Shown here: in pieces, positions 14,554 to 22,718 of the stretch | Layout of the letters: every line of letters begins with the position of its first letter | Position numbering within the stretch: position 1 is the stretch's first letter | From: DATIHF01 sp035480955 | Lineage (GTDB): Bacteria; Patescibacteriota; Microgenomatia; Woykebacterales; RBG-16-39-9b | Reading direction: 5' to 3' | Assembly: GCA_035480955.1 (NCBI GenBank) | Contig: DATIHF010000073.1 | Coordinates: 1 to 31,561, forward strand | DNA: 31,561 nt | Notes under the pieces: model-generated | Seen by the model: only the letters and a program-made list of their open reading frames with translations | Databases searched by the model: none | Told to the model about the DNA's origin: nothing | Made by a program: the position numbers and the translations under genes

Positions 14554-16026
14554 GTGGCAAAAACAAAAACGACAACTACAACCAAACAAATTTCAACTCG
14601 ACCACCAGTTGTGGTCATCATGGGCCATGTTGACCATGGTAAAACTACTCTCCTAGACTACATTCGTAAAGCTAAAGTTGCTGAAAAAGAACATGGTGGC
14701 ATCACTCAGCATATTGGTGCCTACCAAATCGAAAAAGACGGCAAAAAGATTACTTTTATTGACACTCCAGGGCACGAAGCTTTCTCAGCAATGAGAAATC
14801 GAGGAGCGAAAGTCACTGATATTGCGGTCTTAGTTGTTGCCGCTGACGATGGTGTCATGCCGCAAACAAGAGAGTCAATTGCCCATATCAAAGAAGCGGG
14901 TGTCCCGCTTATCGTGGCAATCAATAAGACTGACTTGCCAGGAGCTAATTTAGAGAGGGTTAAAAAAGGCCTCGCCGAAAATAATGTTTTGGTCGAAGGT
15001 TACGGGGGCGATGTGGTGACTGTTCCGATCTCTGCTAAAACCGGCTCTGGTGTGGAAGATCTTTTGGAAATGATCAATCTAGTCGCTGATATTGCCGAGC
15101 TAAAAGATGAAAGTAAGGAGGAGTTTGAAGGAGTGGTGATTGAGTCTTCCTTAGATAAATTCCGTGGGCCACTGGCGTCAATTTTGGTTAAAAAAGGCAC
15201 TTTAGCAGTCGGTGAGCAAATCAAAAGTAACACTAGCGGTGGTAAAGTGAAGGCTTTGATTTCTGATTCGGGCCAACAGTTGAAAGAAGCAGAGGTCTCC
15301 ACCCCAGTTGAAGTACTTGGTTTTGAAAAAGTACCACAGGTTGGAGAGTTAGTTCATCTTCAAGGGAGAGAAGTTGCAAAAGTAGAAACAAAAGTAGAAA
15401 CAGTGCAGAGACGAAACCCTCTTGAAGCACTACTAACTAACAGTTCCCAAATTAACTTGCTGATTAAAGCAGACGTCGCCGGATCTCTTGAAGCAATCGC
15501 CGCGGCAGTGGAGGCATTAGGGGACGAGACTCATAAAATCAATATTGTTTACAAAGAAACTGGAGAGGTGAGTGAGTCAGACGTTTTGCTAGCCTCCTCA
15601 ACCAAAGCGATTATCATTTGTTTCAATGTAAAAGTTACTAAGGGGGCAGAAAAATTAGCTGAAGAGGACAAAGTCATGATCCGCCCCTTCAAAATCATTT
15701 ACGAGCTTTTGGACGAGCTGAAAGAGGGCTTGGAGACTTTAAGCGAAGCAAAACGGGAAAAAATCTTAGGCGAAGGACAGATCATTGCAACTTTTGACAC
15801 CTCCTACGGAAAGATTGCGGGCACTAAAGTCACCGAAGGTCGCTTCTCTAAAGGAGATCGTATCAGAATTGTCCGAGGCGGTGAAGAAGTTGCCCAGGCC
15901 AGAATCAAAACAATTCGTCAAAAACAAGAAGAAATCCCCCTTGCTAAAGCAGGAAATGAGTTTGGTATTTTGTTCGAAGGTCAAGTTGATTTTGCTGAGA
16001 ACGACAAAATAGTTGCATTTTCCTAA
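14554..16026 (+). CDS. infB: Translation initiation factor IF-2, minimal form
   Basis: GTPase that places initiator tRNA on the ribosome. Start is the GTG at 14554. At 490 aa it is far shorter than the 700-900 aa typical of bacteria because the N-terminal extension is absent; the G domain begins at residue ~18. Motifs: G1 GHVDHGKTTLL (24-34), G3 DTPGHEAF, G4 NKTDLP, G5 SAKTGSG. Domains II, III and the fMet-tRNA-binding C-terminal domain follow (IIATFDTSYGKIAGTKVTEG), with the VDFAENDKIVAF ending. Minimal IF-2 is common in small CPR genomes. It is co-transcribed with nusA. Confidence 0.96.
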   Translation: MAKTKTTTTTKQISTRPPVVVIMGHVDHGKTTLLDYIRKAKVAEKEHGGITQHIGAYQIEKDGKKITFIDTPGHEAFSAMRNRGAKVTDIAVLVVAADDGVMPQTRESIAHIKEAGVPLIVAINKTDLPGANLERVKKGLAENNVLVEGYGGDVVTVPISAKTGSGVEDLLEMINLVADIAELKDESKEEFEGVVIESSLDKFRGPLASILVKKGTLAVGEQIKSNTSGGKVKALISDSGQQLKEAEVSTPVEVLGFEKVPQVGELVHLQGREVAKVETKVETVQRRNPLEALLTNSSQINLLIKADVAGSLEAIAAAVEALGDETHKINIVYKETGEVSESDVLLASSTKAIIICFNVKVTKGAEKLAEEDKVMIRPFKIIYELLDELKEGLETLSEAKREKILGEGQIIATFDTSYGKIAGTKVTEGRFSKGDRIRIVRGGEEVAQARIKTIRQKQEEIPLAKAGNEFGILFEGQVDFAENDKIVAFS

Positions 16027-16041
16027 TCCCCATAGTATTAT
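16013..16041 (+). promoter_or_regulatory. Promoter inside the end of infB
   Basis: TTGCAT (16013-16018), 17 nt, TATTAT (16036-16041), with the start expected ~12 nt before the ATG at 16059. It would let the DHH-like gene be transcribed separately from nusA-infB. Confidence 0.45.
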
Positions 16042-16058
16042 CAAAAGTCCTTAAAAGC

Positions 16059-16877
16059 ATGCAAATAAATTTAGTTGGCAACCAGATTAATGAGATTTTT
16101 AATCAAGCTAAAAGCGTTTTAGTAGTCTTGGGTAATGGCGCTGATTCAGATTTAGCTTGTCTATCCGCTTCTCTGGTTGAAGTTTTTTCTGCTTATAAAA
16201 AAGGAAGCTACATGCTGACTAATCAGCAACTGCCGATTGCCGCACAGCCCTTAGTTAAGAATGAACTTTTGAAAAGACATTTAACTCCAGAAAGCCTGGT
16301 TCTCTCGTTTGACTGGACCAAAAGCCAACTCGATCGAGTCAGTTATAAAATTGAGGGGGATCGTTTTGATTTGATCATAAATTCCAAAGGCAAAAAAATA
16401 AATCCCAGCGAAATCTCCTATTCTTACCAAGGCGAAAAGTATGATTTAGTTATCAGTGTAGGAGTTACGAGTCTTGAAGAGTTAACTGCCTTTGGTATTG
16501 ATCAAGATCTTTTCAACCGAGTCCCGAGTATTAATTTTGACAAGAAAGTTTCCAACACTCAGTTTGCTAAACTAAACCTCATCAGCAATTCAGCTGATAG
16601 TATTTGCGCCTTGGCAGCTAATAGTTTTAATGAGGCAAAGATCGCTCTTCCTACTAAAGCAGCGGAGATCATGTTAGTTGGTATTAAAGAGGCCACCAAG
16701 AACTTTACTGAGGTAGCCGACCCCTCAACTTTTGAGGCAGCCGCTTATTTGAAGCGTTGTATGATCCCAGGAATGGTAAACTTTGCTTCTGAGAAAACAC
16801 AAGGGTCTGAAGATAAAGAAGAAACTCCAGAAAACTGGGTTTCACCAAAAATTTTCCGAAGCAGACAATTGTCCTAG
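16059..16877 (+). CDS. Degenerate DHH/NrnA-like protein
   Basis: 272 aa. The layout resembles nanoRNase/pAp phosphatase (NrnA-type DHH proteins): an N-terminal strand and loop (SVLVVLGNGADSDLACLSAS), a central strand (YDLVISVGVTSLEELTAFG), and then PSINFDKKVSNTQFAKLNLI and LPTKAAEIMLVGIKEATKNF, which match the place of the usual substrate-loop and .A..L..GI..DT.F segments. The metal-binding Asp and DHH-type residues are not visible: GNGADSD stands where DGDAIGS is expected, and VGVTS where VD.. is expected. A gene of this family commonly follows infB/rbfA and precedes rpsO, which supports the assignment. It is probably catalytically inactive and may have a binding role. The C-terminal ~30 residues are charged and low in complexity. 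Confidence 0.6.
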   Translation: MQINLVGNQINEIFNQAKSVLVVLGNGADSDLACLSASLVEVFSAYKKGSYMLTNQQLPIAAQPLVKNELLKRHLTPESLVLSFDWTKSQLDRVSYKIEGDRFDLIINSKGKKINPSEISYSYQGEKYDLVISVGVTSLEELTAFGIDQDLFNRVPSINFDKKVSNTQFAKLNLISNSADSICALAANSFNEAKIALPTKAAEIMLVGIKEATKNFTEVADPSTFEAAAYLKRCMIPGMVNFASEKTQGSEDKEETPENWVSPKIFRSRQLS

Positions 16878-16890
16878 GTTCTCCTCGAGA

Positions 16891-16919
16891 TTGTAAATGA
16901 AGCTAACTTCTGGTATAAT
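16891..16919 (+). promoter_or_regulatory. rpsO promoter
   Basis: TTGTAA (16891-16896), 17 nt, then TGG-TATAAT, an extended -10 with a perfect hexamer at 16914-16919. The same TGGTATAAT occurs before the gene at 31404. The rpsO leader would be about 48 nt. Confidence 0.8.
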
Positions 16920-16973
16920 TAGATTGCCCAAAGAAAAAGTTAAAAATAGGAAACGTACAAATCGATTAAAGTT

Positions 16974-17243
16974 ATGAGTTTAGTAAAAGAAGAAAAAAAG
17001 AAAATACTTTCTGATTACGCGCAACATGAAGGCGACACTGGTTCGCCTGAGGTTCAAATTGCGCTTTTGACTGAGCGAATCAAGAAATTGACTGAGCATC
17101 TGAAAATTCACAAACAAGATGTGCACTCACGACGTGGGCTGTTGCAAATGGTCAATAAAAGACGAAGGATACTACTTTACTTGACAAGGAAAGACCCAGA
17201 CCGTTATAAAACAATTGTTCAAAAACTAGGATTAAGTAAATAA
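16974..17243 (+). CDS. rpsO: 30S ribosomal protein S15
   Basis: Primary 16S rRNA-binding protein of the small-subunit platform. 89 aa, the standard length. Signatures: HEGDTGSPEVQIALLTERI, LTEHLKIHKQDVHSRRGLL, MVNKRRRILLYL and a C-terminal KTIVQKLGLSK. S15 often represses its own mRNA through leader structure; here the leader is short. The rpsO-pnp order is conserved across bacteria. The last 37 nt of the gene have a degenerate copy 63 nt downstream. Confidence 0.98.
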   Translation: MSLVKEEKKKILSDYAQHEGDTGSPEVQIALLTERIKKLTEHLKIHKQDVHSRRGLLQMVNKRRRILLYLTRKDPDRYKTIVQKLGLSK

Positions 17244-17306
17244 TTGCTTTGCAACAATAAGAATTGTAGTAAAACAATTGTTCAGAAATCAAGGCTAAGC
17301 AAATAG
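17207..17306 (+). repeat. Direct repeat: rpsO 3' end and its degenerate copy
   Basis: Copy one, 17207-17243, is the end of rpsO. Copy two, 17270-17306, lies 63 nt downstream. The first 15 bases (TAAAACAATTGTTCA) are identical and the rest is about two-thirds identical without gaps. The spacer contains a small TTGC-TTT-GCAA hairpin. Confidence 0.8.
17270..17306 (+). pseudogene. Ghost of a second rpsO C-terminus
   Basis: Read in register with rpsO, this copy encodes K-T-I-V-Q-K-S-R-L-S-K-stop against K-T-I-V-Q-K-L-G-L-S-K-stop in the intact gene. Several differences are synonymous: CAA/CAG, TTA/CTA, AGT/AGC and TAA/TAG. That is the pattern of a diverged coding sequence, not of a fresh tandem duplication. 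It is best explained as the leftover 3' end of a resident rpsO after replacement by a homologue, or the reverse. No start or upstream portion remains. Confidence 0.65.
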
Positions 17307-17339
17307 ATTTAAAAATTGAAAAGTTAAAAGGAGTTTATA

Positions 17340-17418
17340 GGGGAAGGTGAGCCGATGTATCCAAGGAAAGGTTAACCGCAGAATGTTTCTTTGGCCACGT
17401 TGGCTGCCAATTCTCCCC
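17340..17418 (+). promoter_or_regulatory. Structured 5' leader of pnp
   Basis: An outer stem pairs GGGGA (17340-17344) with TCCCC (17414-17418) and AGCC (17350-17353) with GGCT (17402-17405). An inner 9-bp stem pairs CCAAGGAAA (17361-17369) with TTTCTTTGG (17386-17394), with one G-U. Its loop begins with the palindrome GGTTAACC. It ends 14 nt before the pnp start. PNPase mRNAs in other bacteria carry a long leader hairpin that is cut by RNase and mediates autoregulation; this position and shape fit. The fold was done by hand. Confidence 0.55.
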
Positions 17419-17432
17419 AAAAATAAATATTA

Positions 17433-19526
17433 ATGGATAAAAAAACAAAAACCGCCCAAGGGGTAATTAGAAAAGAAATTACTTGGGGTGATCGTGTACT
17501 CTCATTTGAGACAGGACGAATCGAGACCCAAGCAGACAGTACAATCGTGGCAAGTTATGGAGAGACCGTAGTTTTAGTAACTGTCGGTCACGCACTTGCT
17601 TCTGAAGATCTCGGCTACTTCCCACTTTCAGTTGAATTTGAGGAAAAATTCTACGCTTCGGGAAGGATTTCCGGTTCCCGCTTTATCAAAAGAGAAGGCA
17701 GACCACCTGAATCAGCGATTTTAAACGGTCGTTTGATCGACCGCTCAATCCGACCACTTTTTCCTAAAGATTATTTCAACCAAGTACAAGTGATTATCAC
17801 GGTTTTGTCTTACGACATGGAAAACGACCCTTCCAATTTGGGTTTGATCGCCACTAGCGCAGCGCTGAAATCTTCGAGTGTTCCTTGGAACGGTCCAGTG
17901 GCCTCAGCCCAAGTAGGACTAATTGATGGAAAATTTATTCTCAACCCCACCCGTGAGCAGCAAGAACAAAGTGAACTAGAGCTTCTGGTAACTTTCAATC
18001 GCGACAAAACGGTCATGATCGAAGCAGAGGCCAAAGAAGTTCCAGAAAAAACAGTCCTCGAAGCGATCGAATTTGCAAGAAAGAGTGTCGAACCAGTTTT
18101 CAAAATGATCGATGAGTGGACTAAAGAGGTTGGTAAAGAAGATCACAGCTATGATGTTAAAGAGATTAACGAAGACGTTAAAAAAGACATCGTCGACTTT
18201 ATCAAAGCTAATTTTAAAGAGAAACTTTTTACCCAAGAGAGAGCCGATCGTGAGACTTCAGCAAAGGAGTTGAGAGAGGTCATCTACGAAAAATTCGAAG
18301 GAAAACTTTCAAAAGATGAGATGGGTGAGATTTTTGAAGAAACAGTTAAGAAAATGGTCCGCGCTGCAATTATCGATGAAGGCAAACGACCCGATCAACG
18401 CAAACCAGATCAAGTAAGGAAAATCGAAGTTGAAGTTGGGTTACTGCCTCGTACCCATGGTTCAGCGCTTTTCAAAAGAGGAGAAACTCACGTTCTCTCG
18501 GTCGCAACTTTGGGATCTACTTCCTTAGAGCAACTCATCGACACGATGGAAGGTGAGGAAACCAAGAGATTTATGCACCACTACTACTTCCCACCCTTCT
18601 CCACCGGAGAAGTAAGAAGAATGGGGACTCCAGGTCGCCGCGAGATTGGTCACGGAGCGCTAGCAGAAAAAGCTTTGGTTAATGTCATGCCACCGACTGA
18701 TAAGTTTCCCTACACCGTCCGAGTAGTTTCCGAAGTAATGAGCTCTTCTGGTTCCACCTCAATGGGTTCGACTTGTGGTTCGACCTTAGCGTTGATGGAT
18801 GCTGGTGTGCCAATCGCCTCGCCAGTTTCCGGGATTGCCATGGGATTGGTGACCGAAGGAGATAAGTGGGAAGTGCTAACTGATATCCAAGCTCTGGAAG
18901 ATTTTTACGGAGACATGGATTTCAAAATTGCCGGAACCGAAAAGGGGATTACCGCGATTCAACTCGATGTTAAGATCACTGGTCTCACTCCGGAAATGGT
19001 TGAGAAAACTTTCAAAGATGGAAAGGTCGGGCGTGATCATATTCTCGATAAGATGCTTTCAGTCATGCCAAAAGTGCGTGAGAGTATGTCAAAATATGCT
19101 CCCAAAGTTACCGTAATGCATATTGCTCCTAAAAAAATTGGAACAGTCATTGGTAGTGGTGGAAAAACCATCAATAAAATTATCGAAGACACTGGGGTAG
19201 AAATTGATATCGAAGATGACGGCACTGTTATGATCTCTGGCAACGACCCTGCCAAAGCTGAAGAGGCAATGAAAATTATTGAAGCGCTGACTCATGAGCC
19301 TAAACCTGGTGAACAGTTCAAAGGAACAGTTAAAAGAATCATGCCTTTCGGAGCTTTTGTGGAGATTATGCCAGGTATCGAAGGCCTAGTTCACATCTCC
19401 CAGATCGCACCATACCGAGTCGAGGATATTAATAAAGAAGTAAAAGTTGGTCAGGAAATGGACGTTGTTATTCGTGAGGTTGATGAAAAAGGTCGGGTCA
19501 ATCTAAGTCGTAAGTTTGAGGACTAG
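17433..19526 (+). CDS. pnp: Polyribonucleotide nucleotidyltransferase (PNPase)
   Basis: Phosphorolytic 3'-5' exoribonuclease of the RNA degradosome. 697 aa, full length. It has two RNase PH domains (first: FYASGRISGSRFIKREGRP, LIDRSIRPLFP; second: GLLPRTHGSALFKRGETHVL, then STSMGSTCGSTLALMDAGVP and the DMDFKIAGTEKGITAIQLD active-site segment) joined by an all-helical linker. A KH domain (~555-615, IGTVIGSGGKTINKI) and an S1 domain (~622-690, GTVKRIMPFGAFVEIMPGIE) follow. No strong Shine-Dalgarno precedes the ATG. It stands downstream of rpsO and heads a run with udg, RNase J and Nudix genes, grouping two major RNases. Confidence 0.97.
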   Translation: MDKKTKTAQGVIRKEITWGDRVLSFETGRIETQADSTIVASYGETVVLVTVGHALASEDLGYFPLSVEFEEKFYASGRISGSRFIKREGRPPESAILNGRLIDRSIRPLFPKDYFNQVQVIITVLSYDMENDPSNLGLIATSAALKSSSVPWNGPVASAQVGLIDGKFILNPTREQQEQSELELLVTFNRDKTVMIEAEAKEVPEKTVLEAIEFARKSVEPVFKMIDEWTKEVGKEDHSYDVKEINEDVKKDIVDFIKANFKEKLFTQERADRETSAKELREVIYEKFEGKLSKDEMGEIFEETVKKMVRAAIIDEGKRPDQRKPDQVRKIEVEVGLLPRTHGSALFKRGETHVLSVATLGSTSLEQLIDTMEGEETKRFMHHYYFPPFSTGEVRRMGTPGRREIGHGALAEKALVNVMPPTDKFPYTVRVVSEVMSSSGSTSMGSTCGSTLALMDAGVPIASPVSGIAMGLVTEGDKWEVLTDIQALEDFYGDMDFKIAGTEKGITAIQLDVKITGLTPEMVEKTFKDGKVGRDHILDKMLSVMPKVRESMSKYAPKVTVMHIAPKKIGTVIGSGGKTINKIIEDTGVEIDIEDDGTVMISGNDPAKAEEAMKIIEALTHEPKPGEQFKGTVKRIMPFGAFVEIMPGIEGLVHISQIAPYRVEDINKEVKVGQEMDVVIREVDEKGRVNLSRKFED

Positions 19527-19540
19527 GCTTAAAAAATTAC

Positions 19541-20158
19541 ATGGAAAACGAAATACTGCTCTCGAAATTAGCTGAAAAAATCAGAACTTGTACTCTTTGC
19601 CCACTCTATCAAGGATCGACCAACGCGGTTCCGGGCGAAGGTCCTGCTGATGCCAAACTCTTTTTCATCGGAGAGGGCCCAGGTTATTACGAAGATCAGA
19701 GTGGCCGGCCTTTTGTAGGCCGAGCGGGAAAACTCCTGGAAGAAACCCTGAGTAAAATTGGACTGAAGCGAGAAGAAGTCTTTATTGGCAATGTCGTCAA
19801 ACACCGGCCTCCGGAAAATCGGGATCCACTACCAAACGAAATAGCTGCTTGTAGCGGTTGGCTCGACCAACAACTTGCGATAATTAATCCAAAAGTGATT
19901 GTCACCCTGGGAAGATTTTCACTAGCCAAATTTTTAGGGGCGGAAAAAATTTCTTATGTTCACGGTCAAGCAAGAAGGGTGGGAAACTATATTGTTCTCC
20001 CGATGTATCACCCGGCTGCTGCTTTGCGAAATGGTTCGCTGATGAGAGAATTTGAACAGGACTTTATTAAAAATAAAGAACTGCTGCAAAGTCCTGAAAT
20101 CGATTTAAAAACAGAAGATCCAGAGGATGACTCTGATCAAATAAAATTATTTAGTTAA
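19541..20158 (+). CDS. Family 4 uracil-DNA glycosylase with a Cys-to-His change at a cluster position
   Basis: Removes uracil from DNA. 205 aa, usual length plus a short acidic tail. Motifs: GEGPGYYEDQSGRPFVGRAG (residues 45-63) forms the uracil pocket and MYHPAAALRN the second active-site loop. Family 4 enzymes hold a 4Fe-4S cluster by four cysteines. Here C17, C20 and C104 are in place with the expected spacing, but the third ligand, normally in KCRPP, is His88 (VVKHRPPENRDP). A His-ligated cluster is possible, or the cluster is lost. It lies between pnp and RNase J with 14-nt and 2-nt gaps. Confidence 0.93.
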   Translation: MENEILLSKLAEKIRTCTLCPLYQGSTNAVPGEGPADAKLFFIGEGPGYYEDQSGRPFVGRAGKLLEETLSKIGLKREEVFIGNVVKHRPPENRDPLPNEIAACSGWLDQQLAIINPKVIVTLGRFSLAKFLGAEKISYVHGQARRVGNYIVLPMYHPAAALRNGSLMREFEQDFIKNKELLQSPEIDLKTEDPEDDSDQIKLFS

Positions 20159-20160
20159 AA

Positions 20161-21855
20161 ATGTCAAAAAAATTTAAAGTAAAAAACCCAGCATTTCAAA
20201 ATCAAAAAGTTCTACGCTTCATTCCTTTGGGTGGTAATGGCCAAGTCACTAAAAACATGTTTGTTTACGAATACGGCGACGATATTGTTCTAGTTGACTG
20301 TGGAATGGGTTTTCCGACCGAGCAGCTTTACGGAGTTGATATGGTAATTCCTGATATCAGCTACTTGCGTGATAAAAAACAAAAAATTCGCGGACTACTG
20401 ATCACTCACGGACACGAAGATCATATTGGCGCGATCCCCTACCTGATCGATAAACTCGATACGACAATTTACGCGACACGCCTGACCGTTGGGTTAATAA
20501 AAAATAAATTAAAGGAAGTAAATAAACTCAACACCACCAAAATTGTCCAAATCAACCCTGGTGAGCAAATCCAACTAGGAAGTTTTCGTGCCGAAGCTTT
20601 CCGAGTCAGCCACTCAATCCCTGACAGTGTAGGTTATGCGCTGACTTCTCCACTGGGGACCACGATCCACACTGGAGATTACAAATTTGACTGGACTCCA
20701 TTGGACGGTAAAACAACCGACGTTGACATTCTTACCGAATACGGACGCAAAGGAGTACTGGCACTGATGAGCGATTGTCTACGTAGCGAAAAACCGGGCA
20801 ACACGCTCTCAGAAGCTGCAATTCAGGAAAAGTTTGAGGAAGTTATGGAAAAGGCGAGTGGTCGAGTGATTATCACTACCTTTGCCTCCAATATTTCGCG
20901 AGTTCAGCAAGCAATCAACGCTTCAATGAAATTTCACCGTAAAGTCTGCGTTGTTGGGCGGTCCATGGAAAACAATCTGCTGACTGCGCAAAATTTGGGT
21001 TATATCTCAATTCCTCGAGATCTTTTGATCAAACAAGAAGAGATTGAGCGCACCAATGATAAAAATCTGACCTTGATCGTGGCAGGTAGTCAGGGTCAAC
21101 CCGGTAGTGCTCTCAACCGAATCGCCAACGGGGACCATCGTTTCATTTTTATCAAAGCAGGAGATGAGGTAGTTTTCTCCGCCGACCCAATTCCTGGTAA
21201 TCAAGACGCAGTTTACGAAATGATCGACAATCTCTCGCGACTTGGGGCCAATGTGAAATACTCTGATATTACCTCAGATTTTCACGTCTCCGGACATGCC
21301 GCTCAGGATGAGTTGATTCTCATGTTATCTCTGACTAAACCAAAATACGCGGTCCCGATCTCCGCGATGCACCGGATGATGAAGCAGTACGCGCTTCTGG
21401 CGGAAAGCACTGGAGTGCCTCGCCAAAATGTTTTGATCGTTGATGAAGCAGGTGTGATCGAATTTTCACAAAATGGGGCACGAATTGCCGGAGAGATCGA
21501 AACAGAAAATGTTTTTGTCGATGGTATTGGAGTTGGCGATGTGGGGGAAGTAGTTTTGCGAGACAGGAAAGTTTTAGCGGAAGAAGGAATCGTCGTTGTC
21601 ATACTCACGATCGATAAACACCGTTCGCAAATTATTGGAGAGCCGGATATCGTCTCCCGAGGTTTTGTTTATATGAAACAATCAGAACCACTGATTAAAG
21701 AAGCCACTAGCGTCGTGAAAAAATCACTTGGAGATGACAAAAAGGTCAAAAATTGGATGAGTGTCAAAGAAAAAGTTACTAACGATCTCGAGCGTTTCCT
21801 CTACCAAAAAACCCAGCGGAAACCAATGGTTGTGCCCGTGATTGTTGACGTTTAA
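20161..21855 (+). CDS. rnj: Ribonuclease J
   Basis: Metallo-beta-lactamase/beta-CASP ribonuclease with 5'-3' exo- and endonuclease activity, used in mRNA decay and rRNA maturation by bacteria lacking RNase E. 564 aa, full length. Zinc-site motif HGHEDHIGAIP near residue 84, a further HTGDYKFDWTP, the beta-CASP motifs ITTFASNISRVQQAI and ITSDFHVSGHA, and the C-terminal domain with EGIVVVILTID and SRGFVYMK. It starts 2 nt after the UDG stop, and the Nudix gene starts 2 nt after its end, so the genes are coupled. Confidence 0.96.
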   Translation: MSKKFKVKNPAFQNQKVLRFIPLGGNGQVTKNMFVYEYGDDIVLVDCGMGFPTEQLYGVDMVIPDISYLRDKKQKIRGLLITHGHEDHIGAIPYLIDKLDTTIYATRLTVGLIKNKLKEVNKLNTTKIVQINPGEQIQLGSFRAEAFRVSHSIPDSVGYALTSPLGTTIHTGDYKFDWTPLDGKTTDVDILTEYGRKGVLALMSDCLRSEKPGNTLSEAAIQEKFEEVMEKASGRVIITTFASNISRVQQAINASMKFHRKVCVVGRSMENNLLTAQNLGYISIPRDLLIKQEEIERTNDKNLTLIVAGSQGQPGSALNRIANGDHRFIFIKAGDEVVFSADPIPGNQDAVYEMIDNLSRLGANVKYSDITSDFHVSGHAAQDELILMLSLTKPKYAVPISAMHRMMKQYALLAESTGVPRQNVLIVDEAGVIEFSQNGARIAGEIETENVFVDGIGVGDVGEVVLRDRKVLAEEGIVVVILTIDKHRSQIIGEPDIVSRGFVYMKQSEPLIKEATSVVKKSLGDDKKVKNWMSVKEKVTNDLERFLYQKTQRKPMVVPVIVDV

Positions 21856-21857
21856 AA

Positions 21858-22250
21858 ATGCCGAAAGTAAACTTCACGCAAAAAGCGCTAATTTTTAATT
21901 CCCAGGGAAAATTCCTAATTATTAAACGCTCTTCCACTGCTCCTGCAAACGCCCAAAAGTGGGATTTGCCTGGAGGTGAGATTGAAATAGGCGAAGATCC
22001 GGAAGAGGCAACTAGAAGAGAAATTAAAGAGGAAACGCATCTGGAAGTAGCAGATCTAACACCATATGACGTCGAGAGTCACATAAATAATCGAGGCGAA
22101 TTTTGGGTTAGCGTGGCTTATAAAACAACGACCAAACAAGAGTTGGTTAAACTAAGTTTTGAACATGACGAATTTCGCTGGGTGACTAAAGAAGAATTTT
22201 CTGGATTTGATTCAACCCCAAAAATAAACCGCTTCATTAACAAAGCCTAA
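21858..22250 (+). CDS. Nudix hydrolase
   Basis: 130 aa. The Nudix box is complete: GGEIEIGEDPEEATRREIKE followed by ET (consensus GX5EX7REUXEEXGU, with T for G at the penultimate position). Family members hydrolyse nucleoside diphosphates linked to another moiety, for example oxidised nucleotides or mRNA 5' caps. Substrate cannot be told from sequence. Placed directly after RNase J, it could act on RNA 5' ends (RppH-like) or clean nucleotide pools; the first idea is context only. The start overlaps nothing and follows by 2 nt. Confidence 0.92.
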   Translation: MPKVNFTQKALIFNSQGKFLIIKRSSTAPANAQKWDLPGGEIEIGEDPEEATRREIKEETHLEVADLTPYDVESHINNRGEFWVSVAYKTTTKQELVKLSFEHDEFRWVTKEEFSGFDSTPKINRFINKA

Positions 22251-22259
22251 TGTTTAATT

Positions 22260-22565
22260 TCAGCTAATAATTCGATTATTGTAGAGTAAAGAGAAAACTG
22301 TAGTTAAAAAAACGGCGATTGGTGTTATAAACAACCAAACAACTAGACCGTAAAATTTAGAGAGATAAAAGCCCAGAGGAACTAAACTGACAAAAATAGT
22401 AAGAAATAGCATGATCAGGTTGGTAACAGAATCGTTAAAGATAAAAATAGAATATCCGTGTCCCAACCCAGAGAGAGCATAGATGATAAACCCAAAACCT
22501 AGGACAACGCCAAAGCATAAGCCTGCAATTATATAACCCACTGCCGCTCTTACCTGAGGTTTCAT
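22260..22565 (-). CDS. Small three-helix membrane protein
   Basis: About 101 aa from the ATG at 22565 (an in-frame TTG one codon earlier is an alternative). Three hydrophobic helices: ~9-32 (YIIAGLCFGVVLGFGFIIYA), ~48-70 and ~75-95. The loop between the first two has GLGHGYSIFIFNDS. No known motif is recognised. It converges with the Nudix gene and is divergent from ftsK. Coding is supported by coherent membrane topology and by the absence of any competing gene on the + strand. No Shine-Dalgarno is seen. Confidence 0.65.
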   Translation of the reverse strand: MKPQVRAAVGYIIAGLCFGVVLGFGFIIYALSGLGHGYSIFIFNDSVTNLIMLFLTIFVSLVPLGFYLSKFYGLVVWLFITPIAVFLTTVFSLLYNNRIIS

Positions 22566-22631
22566 CAATAAATAGTAACACAGCCATTAAGAATAAAGAA
22601 GCTAAACGAGAGACTATCTGAAACCTATAGT

Positions 22632-22660
22632 TTGACAAATTACTAACTTTCTGCTACTCT
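22632..22660 (+). promoter_or_regulatory. Upstream ftsK promoter
   Basis: TTGACA (22632-22637), 17 nt, TACTCT (22655-22660) preceded by TG at the extended position. A transcript from here would carry a hairpin CTGCCGA (22669-22675) / TCGGCAG (22695-22701) before ftsK. Confidence 0.5.
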
Positions 22661-22682
22661 TTTCAGACCTGCCGATTCCCAT

Positions 22683-22711
22683 TTTATAAAACTCTCGGCA
22701 GTTGATATAAT
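22683..22711 (+). promoter_or_regulatory. Proximal ftsK promoter (leaderless)
   Basis: TTTATA (22683-22688), 17 nt, TATAAT (22706-22711). The ATG lies at 22719, 7 nt after the -10, so transcription would begin on or next to the start codon. The 7-bp inverted repeat CTGCCGA/TCGGCAG spans the -35 and could be an operator. Confidence 0.6.
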
Positions 22712-22718
22712 TTAATCA

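Noticed and set aside
17354..17374. Six-codon upstream ORF (MYPRKG) in the pnp leader
   Set aside because: No convincing ribosome site; the ATG falls inside the proposed stem structure.
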